NCBI GenBank assembly: GCA_951394405.1
Contig: OX596334.1
Coordinates: forward strand, 3,844,001-3,908,000
Length of the DNA stretch: 64,000 bases
DNA from: Coprinellus micaceus
Taxonomy: Eukaryota > Basidiomycota > Agaricomycetes > Agaricales > Psathyrellaceae
Direction: 5' to 3'
Shown here: positions 33,799 through 46,455 of the stretch, one piece after another
Layout of the letters: every line of letters begins with the position of its first letter
How positions within the stretch are numbered: the stretch's first letter is position 1
Translations under genes and position numbers: made by a program
The notes under the pieces: model-generated
What the model saw: the letters and a program-made list of their open reading frames with translations, nothing else
What the model was told of the DNA's origin: nothing
Databases searched by the model: none

Positions 33799-35771
33799 AA
33801 TCGATAGAACGGCATGCGTGAGGGGTTCGGTGATGGGAGCCACCTTCCTAAAACGGAAGGTCCCGGTTTTGTCACATCGTTCGGTTGGCAGGGGTTGCTG
33901 ACTCCCACTGACAACGCATGTCCATGTCCCTAGCCTACGCTTACTTACCTCACCACCCCCATGCCGTCGGTTACGTCCTACAGGGCTAAATGAACGATTT
34001 GCAAACACCAAGCCAACCTAACCTGACCTAACCCTGAACGTACCGTCAGTAAACTAACGGCGACACGCGGGGCGGTGTGCGACAACCGCGAGACCCCTCT
34101 CCTCCGGGTCCTCCCTGACCGCGAGCCCACGAAGCCAACCCCAAATTTCCATGGTCTCGCCATAGACTCCAGGCCAAAACCCTCAAAGTCCAGCCTCCCA
34201 ATCAGCCCCCTCTTCCCTCTTCGCTGAGTGATACCCAGATATTCTTAGCAGTGGCGAAAGATAGCAAAGCTCTGTGGCACACACTTAGCACCCGCGGTCG
34301 AAAACGTTCCCTCGGAATGTCGGGCAGGCGTTCCGGAGGGTATAGCTTACCCACTGGGCCACGGTGTGTTGGTGTCCCTCACCCTTCGGTGTTGCCTGGG
34401 TGTGTGTGTGAACGACCGAACACCGTTTTTCGAATGGTGTTGGGAATTTAGGAATCCCCGTCGCATTTCCGCTGCCGCCGCTTACCTCGCGAAGCCCGTG
34501 ATAAGTGTTAGGCTAAGTCCCCAATGCAGCCAGCCTTGCATGTAAACTTCTCACCGAGAACTTGAGAAGAGGACGGAGGGCACGCTGTGCAGTGGGAGAG
34601 TTGCAAGAAGAATTTACTTTCAAGTTTCGATATTGGGTTGGTGTTGGGTAAGGTAGTAGAGATAGCTAGCGCGGGAGCTAGGATGAATAAGTAAGATAAT
34701 TATAGCCAGAAGATGGGGCGGGTAAAGTGCTATACGAGACCAGTGCCTAGAGAGGCAGCGAGGGTGTCCATGTCGGTCGATACGAGGGAAAGAGCAAGAT
34801 AGCGAACATCAAGTCGTCAAGAAACAATGTATGCGCAAAAAGTACGAGATGGGTGGAGAGATGAAGAGCGGATAGCTACGGCTGCCTGAGAAGAAGCAAT
34901 GGCATGATTGTCAACCTAACGGAGATCTCGACGTCGACGAGGGGTCGTAGAGAAAAGAGAAGACTCCGGATGGAAGGATGAATGAAGGACGGAAGGCGAT
35001 GGAAGAAAGGGAAGGGTAAGGAGGAAGTTCGGAAAATCCCACAGACCCGAGCAACAACCAACGGACACCTCCGACAGTCGATAAGACTGGGAAGAGAAGA
35101 GTGGGTTGGGTGGATGAACGTACACAATCTCGGTCGACGCTGTCAACCGGAGATCGAGAAGAGAGAGAGTATGTACGTGGATCAGAAAAGAGGAGGAGAA
35201 AAGCGTCGAAATGGTTCAGTCAAGATGAGTTGATGGTGGTACACAAGAAAGCTTGAAAGATTTTCGTAAGAGAGAAAAGAAAGGCAAGATGCAAGACGAG
35301 ACGGATGAGAGGAAGATGCGGATGGGATGCGAGGATATGGTACACATGCTTTGGAAAGAGGAGTCGGTCGATCGATATCGATTTTGATACCACAAAGTTC
35401 AGCGTGGATCGATGGCAGAGGAGGCGAGGGAAGGGGTGTCGTCGATGGTCGTTATGAATGCTGATTGATGATGCTGCTGAATGAGGTTGGGAATGCAAGA
35501 GGCGAAAGCTGAGAGTCGATATGCAGATGCGATGGTGAATGCGAAGAAGAGTTGATGAAGGCGAGGCCAGGACGATTAGGGGGTGGGTACGGTTAAGGTT
35601 GGTCGGAACACGATGCCATGCACATCAGTCACACCACGGCATGACCAGGCAGATACGCCGGTGGATGGGGAAGGGAAGAGCTCAGGGTAGGCTTCGAAGC
35701 TCCAAGCGAGCTAAGCGCTTTTGGGGAGTGGGGGCGTCAGGAGGTCAGGAGGTGCCGCATCTTCCGAGTTT
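33799..35771. other. Non-coding stretch downstream of the 35772 gene, purine-rich on +
   Basis: About 2 kb. From about 34860 to 35530 the + strand is visibly purine-rich (runs such as GGAAAGGGAAGGG and AGAGAGAGT), so both strands have open but low-complexity frames. No gene is supported. Confidence 0.4.
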
Positions 35772-36764
35772 TCACTCAAAGGCGTACTCCACCGCCACCG
35801 CACACGCCTCGAGCTCTTGCACTCTCGCTTGTAGCCCGTGGTCCCTGAGGTTCTCGGGGGTGTCAAAGGCGGAATCACACGCCGTACACGAGTGGATGCC
35901 GATAGCCCGTGCGGGCGTAGAAGGCAGCGAAGGCGAACTCGTTGTTGATGGTGGGAGGGAAGAGAAGGAGGTGCAGGGGCTCGAGATGCCAAGGAACTTG
36001 AGATCGAATTCCACAGACCCGGTTGCGGAGTACTGCGAAGAGCGGGAGCGTTTCGAGGAGTGTGAGGCCTGCAGGTGTGGCTTAGCATGTATAACCAAGA
36101 GATAATTCGAGCCGAACTTACGTTATCAGCAACGGAGGAGTCGTCGTCCATCGTGTCGAGTTTACGCTTGAGAGATTTCGAAGGAGCTGCGGTTTCTGTG
36201 AATTGTGGGGAGTCAGTTGGGGTGATCGAGCGATAGATGCTGGGATGGCGATAACGCACCAGGAACCAAGAGCGCAGAGGCTGCGTCAAAGTGTTCTCTC
36301 CACGCCAGGATGCGCTTCATCCGCAGGGAGTAGGTTTCCGGCGACTGGATGGATCCAGGTACATTGTCCTCCGACTCTTCGCCATCCTCATCGGAGGAGC
36401 AGTAAGAAGAGCACATCTCCTCATCCTCATCTTCCTCGTCCTCTGAGTAGGCTTCCGACTCTGAGTAGTATGAAGAGGAGTAGTACGAGGAGGACGCAAA
36501 GGAGCTGGAGGAGATGGCCTTGCGGGCTGGCGGGGGCGGGAGGGCATCGGCCTCTTCAAGCTGGATGATCTGGAGACAGTGGGGCTGGCGGACGTAGAAG
36601 TGCTGTTGGGGGCTGAATGGCTTGAGGTCGAGGATCTGGAGGTCGCTGAGGGAGGCGTTTGGGGAGGCGACGAGTGCGGCGGGCATGGCGGCGAATGGCG
36701 GGTGGGGACAGCGGGTGGGGACGTCAGGCTCTGGCAGCGGGTGTTGGGTGAAAGGGCATTCCAT
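35772..36764 (-). CDS. Conserved-looking basidiomycete protein with acidic Ser/Asp/Glu region and a partial C2H2-like motif
   Basis: Three exons, complement(35772-36068, 36122-36195, 36260-36764), 291 residues, introns GTGCGT and GTAAGT in phase. Residues about 85-135 form a Ser/Tyr then Glu/Asp-rich block. After it comes a well-formed segment, SLRMKRILAWREHFDAAS, then a basic KSLKRKLDT stretch that could be a nuclear signal. Near the C-terminus HSCTACDSAFDTPENLRDHG looks like a half zinc finger (CxxC then His) lacking the second His. A transcription-associated nuclear role is a guess from composition. The gene lies 269 bp downstream of the MKT1 stop on the same strand. Confidence 0.7.
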
Positions 36765-37033
36765 CGAGGACGGGCGGTCTGTTGTGCCATTTGTAGTCCT
36801 CGCTTGAACGCACACACCCGTCCATCAATCTCAGATATCCATCGGGCTTCCCACAGTCTGTTCCATAACGGGATTAGATGTCCTCCCAGGCAACATCCCT
36901 CCCAGATCTCGATGGATTTCAATATGGATTCCATTAAAGGCCTAATTGCGAATCCCACACAATCCCACAGACAACAAATCCATATCGCATAGCCTCTACC
37001 AACATACAAAAAAAGACAATACCCCTCCTACTC

Positions 37034-39915
37034 TCACGGCCGCATCGGGGCAAGCCACGCCTCAGCAGCCTCGAATTGTTCAATCACCTCAGGCAGCACA
37101 GACCGTTCCGTCTGCAGCTGACGCATCGCAGCTAGGGCCTAACACACACACAAAAAAAATTCAGACTTATATCCCAAAAGCCCGACAAAAGACAGAACTT
37201 ACCACGTCCCAGAACCTGAATCCACGCTCCACCTCTGCCTTGGGGTTCTTAACTCCAATGAACGTCTCTTCGCAAATCTCCAGCGCAAGCTGCTTCGCCT
37301 CCTGCACGCCCTCGGCGTTGGGGTCCGTCACCCGCTGGCGGTTGTTGATGTGCGTGAGAGCGTCAAGGTACACCTTTGCCAGAACACCGAACCCGGTGTT
37401 CACTTCCGTCTGGAAGGGCAGCGAGAGCGCGATATCAAGGAAATCGTCCCGAGCCCGGCGCGCATCGTTCCTCAGGAGCATGTTCAAGGAGGTCACCTCG
37501 AGCAGCGTACGCAGATTCCGCGATAGCGACCTCACGAACGAGTTGAACACAAGCAGTTCCCGAGACAGCGGCGCGGACCATGCCTGAGCCTAAGGTCACA
37601 CGGAACGCCAAGGCACGCACAAAGGAAAGCGATAATGAGACACACAATACACCCGGACAAAAAGCAATATGCCTAAAAGCACTCACCTTGAAATTCAGCG
37701 GCACAATACTGAGGACTCGCATCACAAGGAGCATTGATGACTTTTCATCATCTGGTGGCGCGACGAGAACAAGCGCAAGCGCAAGCGAGGTCGTCGGTCA
37801 ATAAGGATCGTCCCAGATAGAGGTGAAGGCAATCATCGTCAATAATGAGTCGCCTGGAGAAAAGGAGAAAGTGACCGACCCGTTCCGAAGCTCGGTCCTC
37901 CACTAAAGGCACGTCCTGACCACAGATGGCCGTGCATCACCCCAGCACGGACGAGCTCCAAGAAGATATACAACGGATCCTGGAACTTATCGTTCACCCG
38001 CGCCTGCTGCAGCGCACTGTGCATCGCACGCGCCAATGGCGAGTGCGTGTGCGTATTCAAAAGGAATCTGAATGAAGCGCAGCAGAAAGTTAAATGAATG
38101 AATTAATGGACGATCGTAAACGAGGCCGGGACTCACCCTCTCAATTCGAGGAATCGCCAGATCACATTCGCCACGACCTCATCCTTCTTCTCGAGGGGCG
38201 CCGCGTTGTTGGCCTTGATCTTCGTCCTCGCAGCCAACCGATCCGACGAAGTTGCTCCCAAGGACAACGCGAAATCAATGGTAGACGACTGGGAAGGTCA
38301 AAAGGAGGAATCTCGTTAGCCTTTCCCAGACATATCTTCCCTAACACAAGAGAAACCGGTGCTTACATTCTGCCTTCTCAGCTCTTCCTCGATAATCGGA
38401 TACGGCACGTTCCACCCAGCAACACGATCCACGAGCTGCGTCGTCTGCGGCGAGTTGTGACCGACGAGTTTGGGTCCTGCCGGTCCGGGCTGGTCGAACC
38501 AGAACAGCTCGTGCACCTTCCTGTTCGCCCAGAAGTTGTGCGAGACGCTGGTGATCAGCGCAAGCGCCGTCGCCCTGGGACCGGTCTGTCCATCCGTAAT
38601 AACTTCTTTCACGAACCGCTTGTATTCGTTGGTTTCCCCGTTGTCCAATGGTGGGTTCTCCATGATTTGTCCGCTGGTCAACCAAACTAGAGCCTGGGGG
38701 CCTATGAGACCACGCGAGAGATAGAAGAATATCTCATCGGGGAGGCGGTTGGTGAAGATCTCTTGGAGGTCGGACGGGATGTCCGCGGCGGTGGGGTGGT
38801 GGTTGTGGTGGCCGTGGCCGTGGTTCGGGGGCGATGGGAGGGCCACGGGGAGCGGCATCACCGTGCCTTCCGAAGAAAGGATGAGGGAGTACTTGACCAT
38901 GGATCGGGTTCGGGCGAACTGGTCCAGATACCCCATGGACTTGACCGCGAGATGTTCGGATGATGCGGAGACCGCAGCGTGGCCGGTCTTGTAGTACTTG
39001 ACCATGTCCACGGTCGCTTTGAGAGCCTGCTCGTGGATGGTCGGGGGGAAGGGTGGGCAGTGATCGAAGCCGACGAGGATGCAGATGTCCAGGAATTGAT
39101 CTTCGTTCACGCCGAGTTCTTGCAGAACATTGCGTTTGGAGACGTATTGGAAAGTCGGCGTGGAAGCGGCGAGATCGAGGTGGGTAATCACTTTGTCCAC
39201 GCCAGGATAGAGAAGAGTGTCGGTAGGTCCGTAGATAGCATGGATATAGGATTTGTTGTGGCGTTGAAGGTAAATTAACTGTTTTCAAAAATTCAAAAGT
39301 TTCTTCGTCAACAGCGTTCAAGCACCATCGACACTACCCCGTCACTCACTTGAGACCATGCAAGGTAAGGCGCGACGATAAACTCGACATTCCTATGCCT
39401 AAAGATCCTGAGGACCATCCTCCACAGGTCCCACTGGGCAAAGCAGCTCCTGCCCTCAAAAAGCTTGGTCGCCGCGTCCTCCTGTCCCGCTTCGTACTTG
39501 GCCCAGGCGTGACCTCTGTCGCGACACGCCTCCGCGCTCTCCAGATGAGGAAGGGGCTTCCACCGCTTGTTGGGCTGGATCCCGGGGAAGACAAACACGG
39601 GCTTGATGTGGAGCCTTTCGAGGACGCGTAGGTCGGCTTCGATGCGCTGGGTGAGGGCCAGCGGGAGACCCCCTGTCGCGGCTAGGAGAGGCTCGCGCGA
39701 GGGCGGGGTGTCGAGGAGGGTCTGGAGGTAGTGCGATGCATCGATTCCGAGCCGGGTTTCTGAGAGAGCGGAAAGCTGGAGGGTCTGGATGTGTTTTTGC
39801 TGGGCGAGATGGGCTGTGGGCGGCAGAGAGGAGACGCAGGGGCAGATGTCAGTTTTCGGGTGTAATTCTGGAGATGAGCCGGGAGTGGCATACTCTCGAG
39901 GTGCTTGATTGGCAT
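37034..39915 (-). CDS. MKT1: MKT1-like post-transcriptional regulator (XPG/FEN1-like fold)
   Basis: Eight exons, complement(37034-37138, 37203-37583, 37687-37751, 37880-38067, 38137-38288, 38367-39278, 39350-39813, 39894-39915), 762 residues, all in phase. The 22-nt first exon gives MPIKHLE. The XPG-N-like part follows (SETRLGIDASHYLQ, then RIEADLRVLERLHIKPVFVFPG) and the XPG-I-like part (HRNVEFIVAPYLAWSQ, YGPTDTLLYPGVDKVI). The C-terminal MKT1 domain reads MLLVMRVLSIVPLNFK and SFVRSLSRNLRTLLEV. Yeast Mkt1 works with Pbp1 on polysomes to control translation of HO and mitochondrial-protein mRNAs and maintains a killer-virus satellite RNA. The His-rich run HGHGHHNHH sits in a loop of exon 3. 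The small first exon and normal full length argue for an intact gene. Confidence 0.93.
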
Positions 39916-42900
39916 TTGGGCAAGGATCGCGGGGAGAGGGTCGTGGGCGCCGTGGACAAGCTGTGGAGGTCGTTGTCAACAGCGACGACGCCCAACCCAA
40001 ACAACACCCAATCGCTCCCTTACGTAAGCACCAGCGCCTGGGCCACTCTCAGCGCTGTTCTCCTCTTCCTGCCACTGTATTGCGCGTCGTTCGCCGTATG
40101 AGCATCGCAGTGCACGACGAGCTCGCTACGGAGTCTCCGAGGCTCGCTCACGGCAAATCCTGGGGCCATGTGTGGGTTTCTTAGGTGCACCCATAACAGG
40201 TTCGTAATCGCCCTCTTCCACCAAGGATTCTCAGCTTAGCCAACACCACAGTAGGCCCATCGTCTCGGATTCTCATACTATTGTATTCATAGCCTCGAAT
40301 CTCAACCTTGGATCGCACCACCGTGATGCGTTGAAACCGCCACTTCCACTTCCTTTTCCTTACTTCCGCGTTCAGTTTCTCCTGCCCGTTACCCCGACAC
40401 CCAAACACACGCTGCAAGGCCTCTCTACGCCCCGCGAAGCTACCATCCTCACTGTGTATATTCGCGGCGTGTAAATTCTAGACGCCTGGCCCCTTGTCAT
40501 CTCGAAATCCCGCGAATTCCATGCTATTCCATTACCTCGGGGGTCGGAAGATGGAAAGATACGTATCTGCTTCTTTCGCAACACCCCGAATGACGATCAT
40601 GGGATAATCGAAACCCTCTCTCCCACTCTGTTTTACCCAGCGTTCTGATACCGCGTTTTTGGCTGTTCGTTCACCCATTGTCGTCGGACGTGCGGTCATG
40701 TCAGGTAGCTTGAACAGGTGCGTCTCTCGTGCGAAGGTCGTCGTTGTATTTCCACTAATTACTCGTCTTCCCAGTATTCTGCGTGGTATGGACCACGCTA
40801 TCGCTTAGACCAAGCTTCCCAACCATGGTCCACCCCGTCCCACGTTATCGGAGGTGAGATTCGCCGCAACGCCTTACTCACCTTGGCTTCACCCATGGTA
40901 CGGCATGAAGCGCGTCCCGTTTCCAAACCTCCGTGTATGAAAAACGCCACGCACAATCCCTGGGGCTCAGATTCCCCATCCTCCACCGCTCCTGGCGTCC
41001 ACCCATGGACCCCGCTTCTCCCTTCCTTCTCCCTTCGGACTCTTCCCTCCATATCAAATCGCGATCCGCGAAGTTTTTAGTGAGCACACCGCTTGCTTCC
41101 TTCCACCCACGTCTCATTGCCCCTGATATTGACCAGAGATAAGTACCCAGGTACACCCAGCCTTGGTACACGGCGGAGGGGAGGTCAGAATCTGACGGGA
41201 GAACCTGCTCCACCGCGTCCCTCCCTTCGAAGTTCGTAGTGAGCTCCATACGAGGGCTCTTGCCATTCAAATCTCTACGTACCGGATCACTCTCTTCCGT
41301 TTTCCTCTCTTTTCCGACCTGGCCCCCGGCCTCTCACCCCCCGCAGATTCACTATCGCCCATCGCCTATCGACAACAACAAGGTGTGGTACAAGGTTCGG
41401 TGAGACTCGTTCTCATGGAGACGACAACGATGTCCCTCTCAAGTCCACTAAGTACATACACCTTTGTATGAAGTGGAGGTACAACGCTGGCAGCGGCGTA
41501 CTACGTGGTACTCTGACCTTTCCTGTCTTCCCCGAACGGGGGCTGCTGTCAGTGAAGGCTCTCGAGCTAACCCACCCAGATGAGCCCCTGACTTTCCCAT
41601 AATTGAAAGGAAAGCTTACAGCGGTGGTGGATAGAGCGGGGATGAAGGTGAGAGCACCTAAGCCTTTATTAACTTATGTACATGTCTGAGGTTTGGCTGA
41701 AAGCTTACCCAGGCCCTGTGTGCTTACAGCCCGAATGACGATGGACTCGGACTTTCGAAATTGGGAAGGGGTACGCCATTGGACTTGAACGTCGGTCGAA
41801 CCACTCCATATGTCATCAGCCCGTGCACGTCCACACTGGCACTTATCTGGATTCCGAACGCGCTTTTAAATTTGTAAGTCGTATGTGGGAGACGTGCATA
41901 CGCATCGATGCCACGATGCTGCCTTCTTTCTTCTAGGCATCATACCACTCTGTCATAGTCAACATCAAACAGACCTTCTTTCTCACCAAGGTCCCTTCCC
42001 TCTTCATGTTTCCGATGTGAAGTTGGGACTTGGGGGCAGGGCTGGGCTGCTTCTTTGCTTTGGCAGCGGCGTCCCTTTCAGTTTGGGGGGAGGACGTACT
42101 TATCACTCAATTGAGTCGGTTATTTTGTTTTTGGTGTGTTGGTTCCTTCTTTCATGATCAGGTTCGAAAAGTGTATGGATCGATAGAAGTCTATCACCCT
42201 TTTTTTACTTGCTCTGTGATGCTCCTACTAGCAGCCTTCCCAAGGCCGAGGTATTCGCGGCGACGAGGCCGTCGGCAGATGGAATGACATTCAACAGAAA
42301 ATTATTCGGAACCGACATCGCAGTGCGTTATCATCGCTCCAAACCCTCTCCTCTTTCACCTCACTAACGATGCCTCTTTATTACGACAGGCGTCTTCCCC
42401 AACGATACGATTTGACTCCGGATCCACGCATTCAATTTTCCAATGGCCAGGTAGGATCACCGAACGAAGTGTTCATGACACCACAAATTTCATTCAACCG
42501 ACCATGCCATTCAGAAGGGGTGGTGATACCAACGCTCAGTATCCCAGTTAGAATCCCAAACTCCCATGCCCTACCCAACCTAACCTTCACCTGTGCTAAA
42601 TCCACCTCCCATCGAAGTTCCGAAGACCAGGTCCGCCAGGCGACTTCGCATCGGAGCTCCGGGTCCCTCTTGGACTTCCCGTCCCACCCACCACAAGAAC
42701 GAAAGGAACCAACTTAAGTACTTGCATCGAAGTTGTTGCGCGATCGGGAATCCGGCGACAAGGCTATGGAGATTGTATATCGGTTCCCCCAACTCCTCGT
42801 GGTGCGCCACCATTCACCACTCTGACGCAGCAGGTGGGTAAGGAGATGGCTGATTAAACGAAGCTGCCTGTCCTGGGTTTCCGTTCACTCGCATTTCCAC

Positions 42901-45818
42901 TGTCCAGAGTCTGGGGGTCACACCGTCCATGGGCGCCGGGGGAGTGGTGCTTCGGAGCCTCGCCATGCGATAATAAGGATTCGTATGTGAGTGCTTGGTT
43001 TTTCGCTTCGTGTTCCAATGCTTATCGAAAGGGCGACTGAGCGCCCGACCCACATAGGTATAGGACGAAAACAGTTTTCATGAACCCTGATGCGGACGAT
43101 TGGTTCCCAAGCTGAAAGGCTGATGATATCGGATGGGTGATCAGAGTTCAGTGAAACGGGGGCTTCACGGGGTAGGGGTGCGCTGCTTGAGCGTCTATAA
43201 GTCGTCGACGGCGCATGTCACTTGCGTGAGGCTGGATAAGGGTGAGTGGGTGACGGTAAGTTCTATTATCGTCTTCCCCCCCACGCGATTCTTAAAATAA
43301 CGATGACCCTCTGCCTCTCTCAGACTCAATTCAAACGTTAATGGTGCCTGTGTGCCCATCGACGCATCGTCTGTCTTTCTGTGGGAGGATGCCTGGCGTC
43401 CTCGTACGGTTATGGATAGGCGTTCCATCTCGTCCACACGAGAACCCCTGCCTGCCTTACTTATCGCTGCGAGATATGTATGCGAGGAACCCTGGAGAAA
43501 ATAGGCTATTTCTATTTCCGTCCCTCGTTTTACTCCCGTGGGCGAGGGAAGTTGTTCAGGGGAGGTAGGGTCTCGTCTTCGCGATCCAGCGGCTCCCCAC
43601 GACCCCTCGTTTTGGATATGTGAAGGGCTCGCGGTCTCAGCACTTCACGCCAAGTGTGCTTGATGTGTGGGCGTCAGTCACGTCCTCGGGAGAAGCTGGC
43701 GTCAGAGGGTCCCCTGTATGTCAGCGTAAGTGGGGTCCAAGCAAGTCTCAAGACTCAAGCTGCTGCGGTGTCTGTGGTGGTGGGAAGTCCAAGCGTATCG
43801 AATGACGCTCTGGTGAGTCCTCGCAGTGCTGACATGAGTATGTGAGTGACCGTCGTTACCTCACAGGTGCCCAATCATCTCTAACCTCCCTATGTAGGTC
43901 GCAGGATTCCCATCCTCTCTGGGATACCATACCAAACTCGTCCGAAACGCCAGAACCACTCCCCCTCCCCCCAAATTCCACAGTACCTGCGCACCTCCTA
44001 CTTACATATATAGGTTGCGTTGACTACCGACCGGGCACCAAGGAATTCCCTTCCCTACATAGGTGAGGGAACAACTAACCAATAATCTGTCCCGACAGTA
44101 TACTGCGTGCGAGGGGGGTTACTAAGTAGACGAGCGTGAAGCTTCTCGCCGTATATGGTAGAAGCCGGGGACGCCTAATTTCATGGACGAGCGATGATGA
44201 AATGATGCAAGACGTGGATAGGCTCAGGCCCCGAGCCCCCGACGTTCACGAGGGTAAAAAAAGTGGGTATTTCTCGTAGGTTTTAATTGCTTGGTGATTC
44301 GTTTGTTTGAGCTGACATGGAAGCTGCGGTAGATGGGAAGTTGTCGGTTGGATGGGTCCCCTTTGGAGGAGGGGACCATGCGATGGACCCGGTTGACTGG
44401 GAAAGCGTCCACCTTCGTCGGTCAAGGCGCAGCAGGCGAGCCACGAGGATAAGGTGCTCAACGCTCAGCTCGCTAGGTGTTGAATGTTTCACCTGGGAAA
44501 GAAGGTACGTTTCCATCCCTATGCTTTATCGGCCTGTGACAATTCACTTGGAGTCTCCCTCCTTTTCAGGTACCACGAAACACGCGGGGCTAGCAACCCT
44601 CGATCCCCTTGGCGAATTCACGGGTAGGCCAAAGATAGAACCTCGGTGGGGAATGTACGGCTTACATGTTCTCGTTGGCTTTGACGGCAGGACTAGTGGC
44701 TGAGGTAGCCGGTTATGGCGAGGTTTCTCTCACTGTCGTCATTAGGCATCCCCCACTAGCCGACAAAGCCGTATCGGAGCAGGGAGTATCATGCTCAGCG
44801 GCAAAACTACCCCACCAGAAGGCTGCCACCACCCTCTTCCGTGCAGCCGTCGGATTGGCGCCCCTAGAGATTCTGCCGAGGCATGACAACCTCGAGGGTG
44901 GTCGCGATGGTACGCAGCGCCATGATACTTCGTGGATCCGTTGGGTGACACTACCAAGTATAAATTGCGGATCCACCGTTCAATTGCTAGCTAACGACGA
45001 GCAGGGCAACTAGAGATGCGAACATGAAACAATCTGTCGAAGTACCCCATGTTTGACTGTTCCGGTTTTACCGCTTCTTTTAAGTGTGGAGATATGCAGT
45101 TGCGCTCTCGCCCCTTTCTTCTCGCCGATCTTGAGTAAAATCCGAAGCGGTTCAGGATCCAGAGGAATCCAAGGCGAGCTTCGGATTCTCGCCTTAATTT
45201 CCGGTTATCGCTCGAAGACAGGGAGTCGTTGAAGGCTCAATTAAATGAATAGAGGTACGCCCACAAGTCAGATATCATCCTCCCGCCACACCTGGTCTAA
45301 TCCCCCTTTATCTTTCCCCATCCACCTCGTTGGGCTCATAGGCCTTTCATATATCTTTCTTCCCCGCAGCACCCTTCAGGATCACATCCTAGAACTACTC
45401 GGAACCGAAACAGGTAGGTGCGGGGTAGTGGCATATGCACCTGACGGGGTCAAGTGACGCTATCTCCGACCTAGCATCACCCATCTCCTATCCATCGTTT
45501 TTGTACGTACCTTCTGTCTACGTGCATATACACACTAGCTGCCACTGAAGCATTCAATAGAAAACCGGGGTTGCTCAACGGAAGTGCCCGATCCGTCAAT
45601 GAAACGATGATGACCAGGTACTCCATTGAAATCGGCTTGTCAGGTCTTATCAGTGCCAGTGTGACATATCCTGGCATTCGGTGTGAGCGTTGTGCTCTTT
45701 TGCGTTTGTCTGATCTAACCTAGGAAAGCAGCAGGTGTCAATACAGCCTGATAGCGGTCAGCACTCCCTCTGGCTGGGCTGTTCTAATTCACAGGGATGC
45801 AAGTGCTTTCCCATGGTC
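39916..45818. other. Gene-poor stretch of about 5.9 kb
   Basis: The first few hundred bases should carry the MKT1 promoter. Beyond that, no gene could be defended. A possible exon begins ATGCCTCTTTATTACGAC at 42370 and reaches a GTAGGA donor near 42451; 42590-42840 has an open frame with basic residues; 44317-44703 and 44666-45013 are open frames without known domains. These may be pieces of unrecognised or decayed genes. Pyrimidine-rich runs near 41300 and 43930-43985 could be leader or intron sequence. Confidence 0.35.
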
Positions 45819-45827
45819 CTCCATTCT

Positions 45828-46446
45828 GGATAATGCAATTGGGCAACCCGGTTTGCATTTCGTTATTGGGCAACCCGGTTGCATCTCCGGTGATGGTGAC
45901 GGACCTGAAGTCCGGGTGGGAAAGCGCCCATAGCCATAGAAGGAAGGAGCGCGCGGGGCGGAACCTCCACTTCCCGCCTTGCGTTCCTGCAGCTGAGATT
46001 GACACATGCATAGCTGATTTGTGTACCACAAAGTGCACCCTCTGAGTTTAAATCAATGTTAGTATACTTATTACATTGAGCTATCGGCGCAACGGCGGTA
46101 CTTAGCCCAGACCAGCTGCGTAAGGCGGGGACGAGCGGGATAGGCGCTTATGCGTGATATCTTCGCTCGCTATAGGTGGTACTTGTCCCCAAGTCAATTG
46201 AGTGGATTTAGACTTATATTATGTACATTATCTATGACCCTAGTTGTCGATATCTGGCTTTTAGCGTCTCCCTTTCTCCCTTGGACGCTGGCCATCATCC
46301 CGCTCACCCGCGCCTAAGTCCCGCCATCGCCGAAATCCCGGTGATGGCACGGGAAGACAACCAAGCTTGCGCAAACATTGTGCACGCCAAATGTTACGGC
46401 AACCCGGGTTGCAGCGCGCTAACCGGGTTGCCCAATTGCATTATCC
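45828..46446. mobile_element. 619-bp non-autonomous TIR transposon with 9-bp TSD
   Basis: The termini start GGATAATGCAATTGGGCAAC and continue CCGGTT, a perfect 26-bp inverted repeat (45828-45853 and 46421-46446). CTCCATTCT flanks it exactly at 45819-45827 and 46447-46455. A second copy of TTGGGCAACCCGGTT follows at about 45867 on the left, and a palindromic GGCAACCCGGGTTGC lies at about 46398 on the right. There is no coding capacity. Confidence 0.85.
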
Positions 46447-46455
46447 CTCCATTCT

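Noticed and set aside
34000..34040. Telomere-like CCTAAC tract
   Set aside because: The units (CAACCTAACCTGACCTAACCC) are degenerate and few; not a telomere or convincing interstitial repeat.
36317..37009. 230-residue minus-strand open frame
   Set aside because: It overlaps the first exon of the 35772-36764 gene in another frame; proline/serine-rich text from the repetitive codons of the acidic region.
38734..39321. 195-residue minus-strand open frame
   Set aside because: Shadow of MKT1 exon 3 in another frame, rich in Pro/Arg from the His-rich loop.
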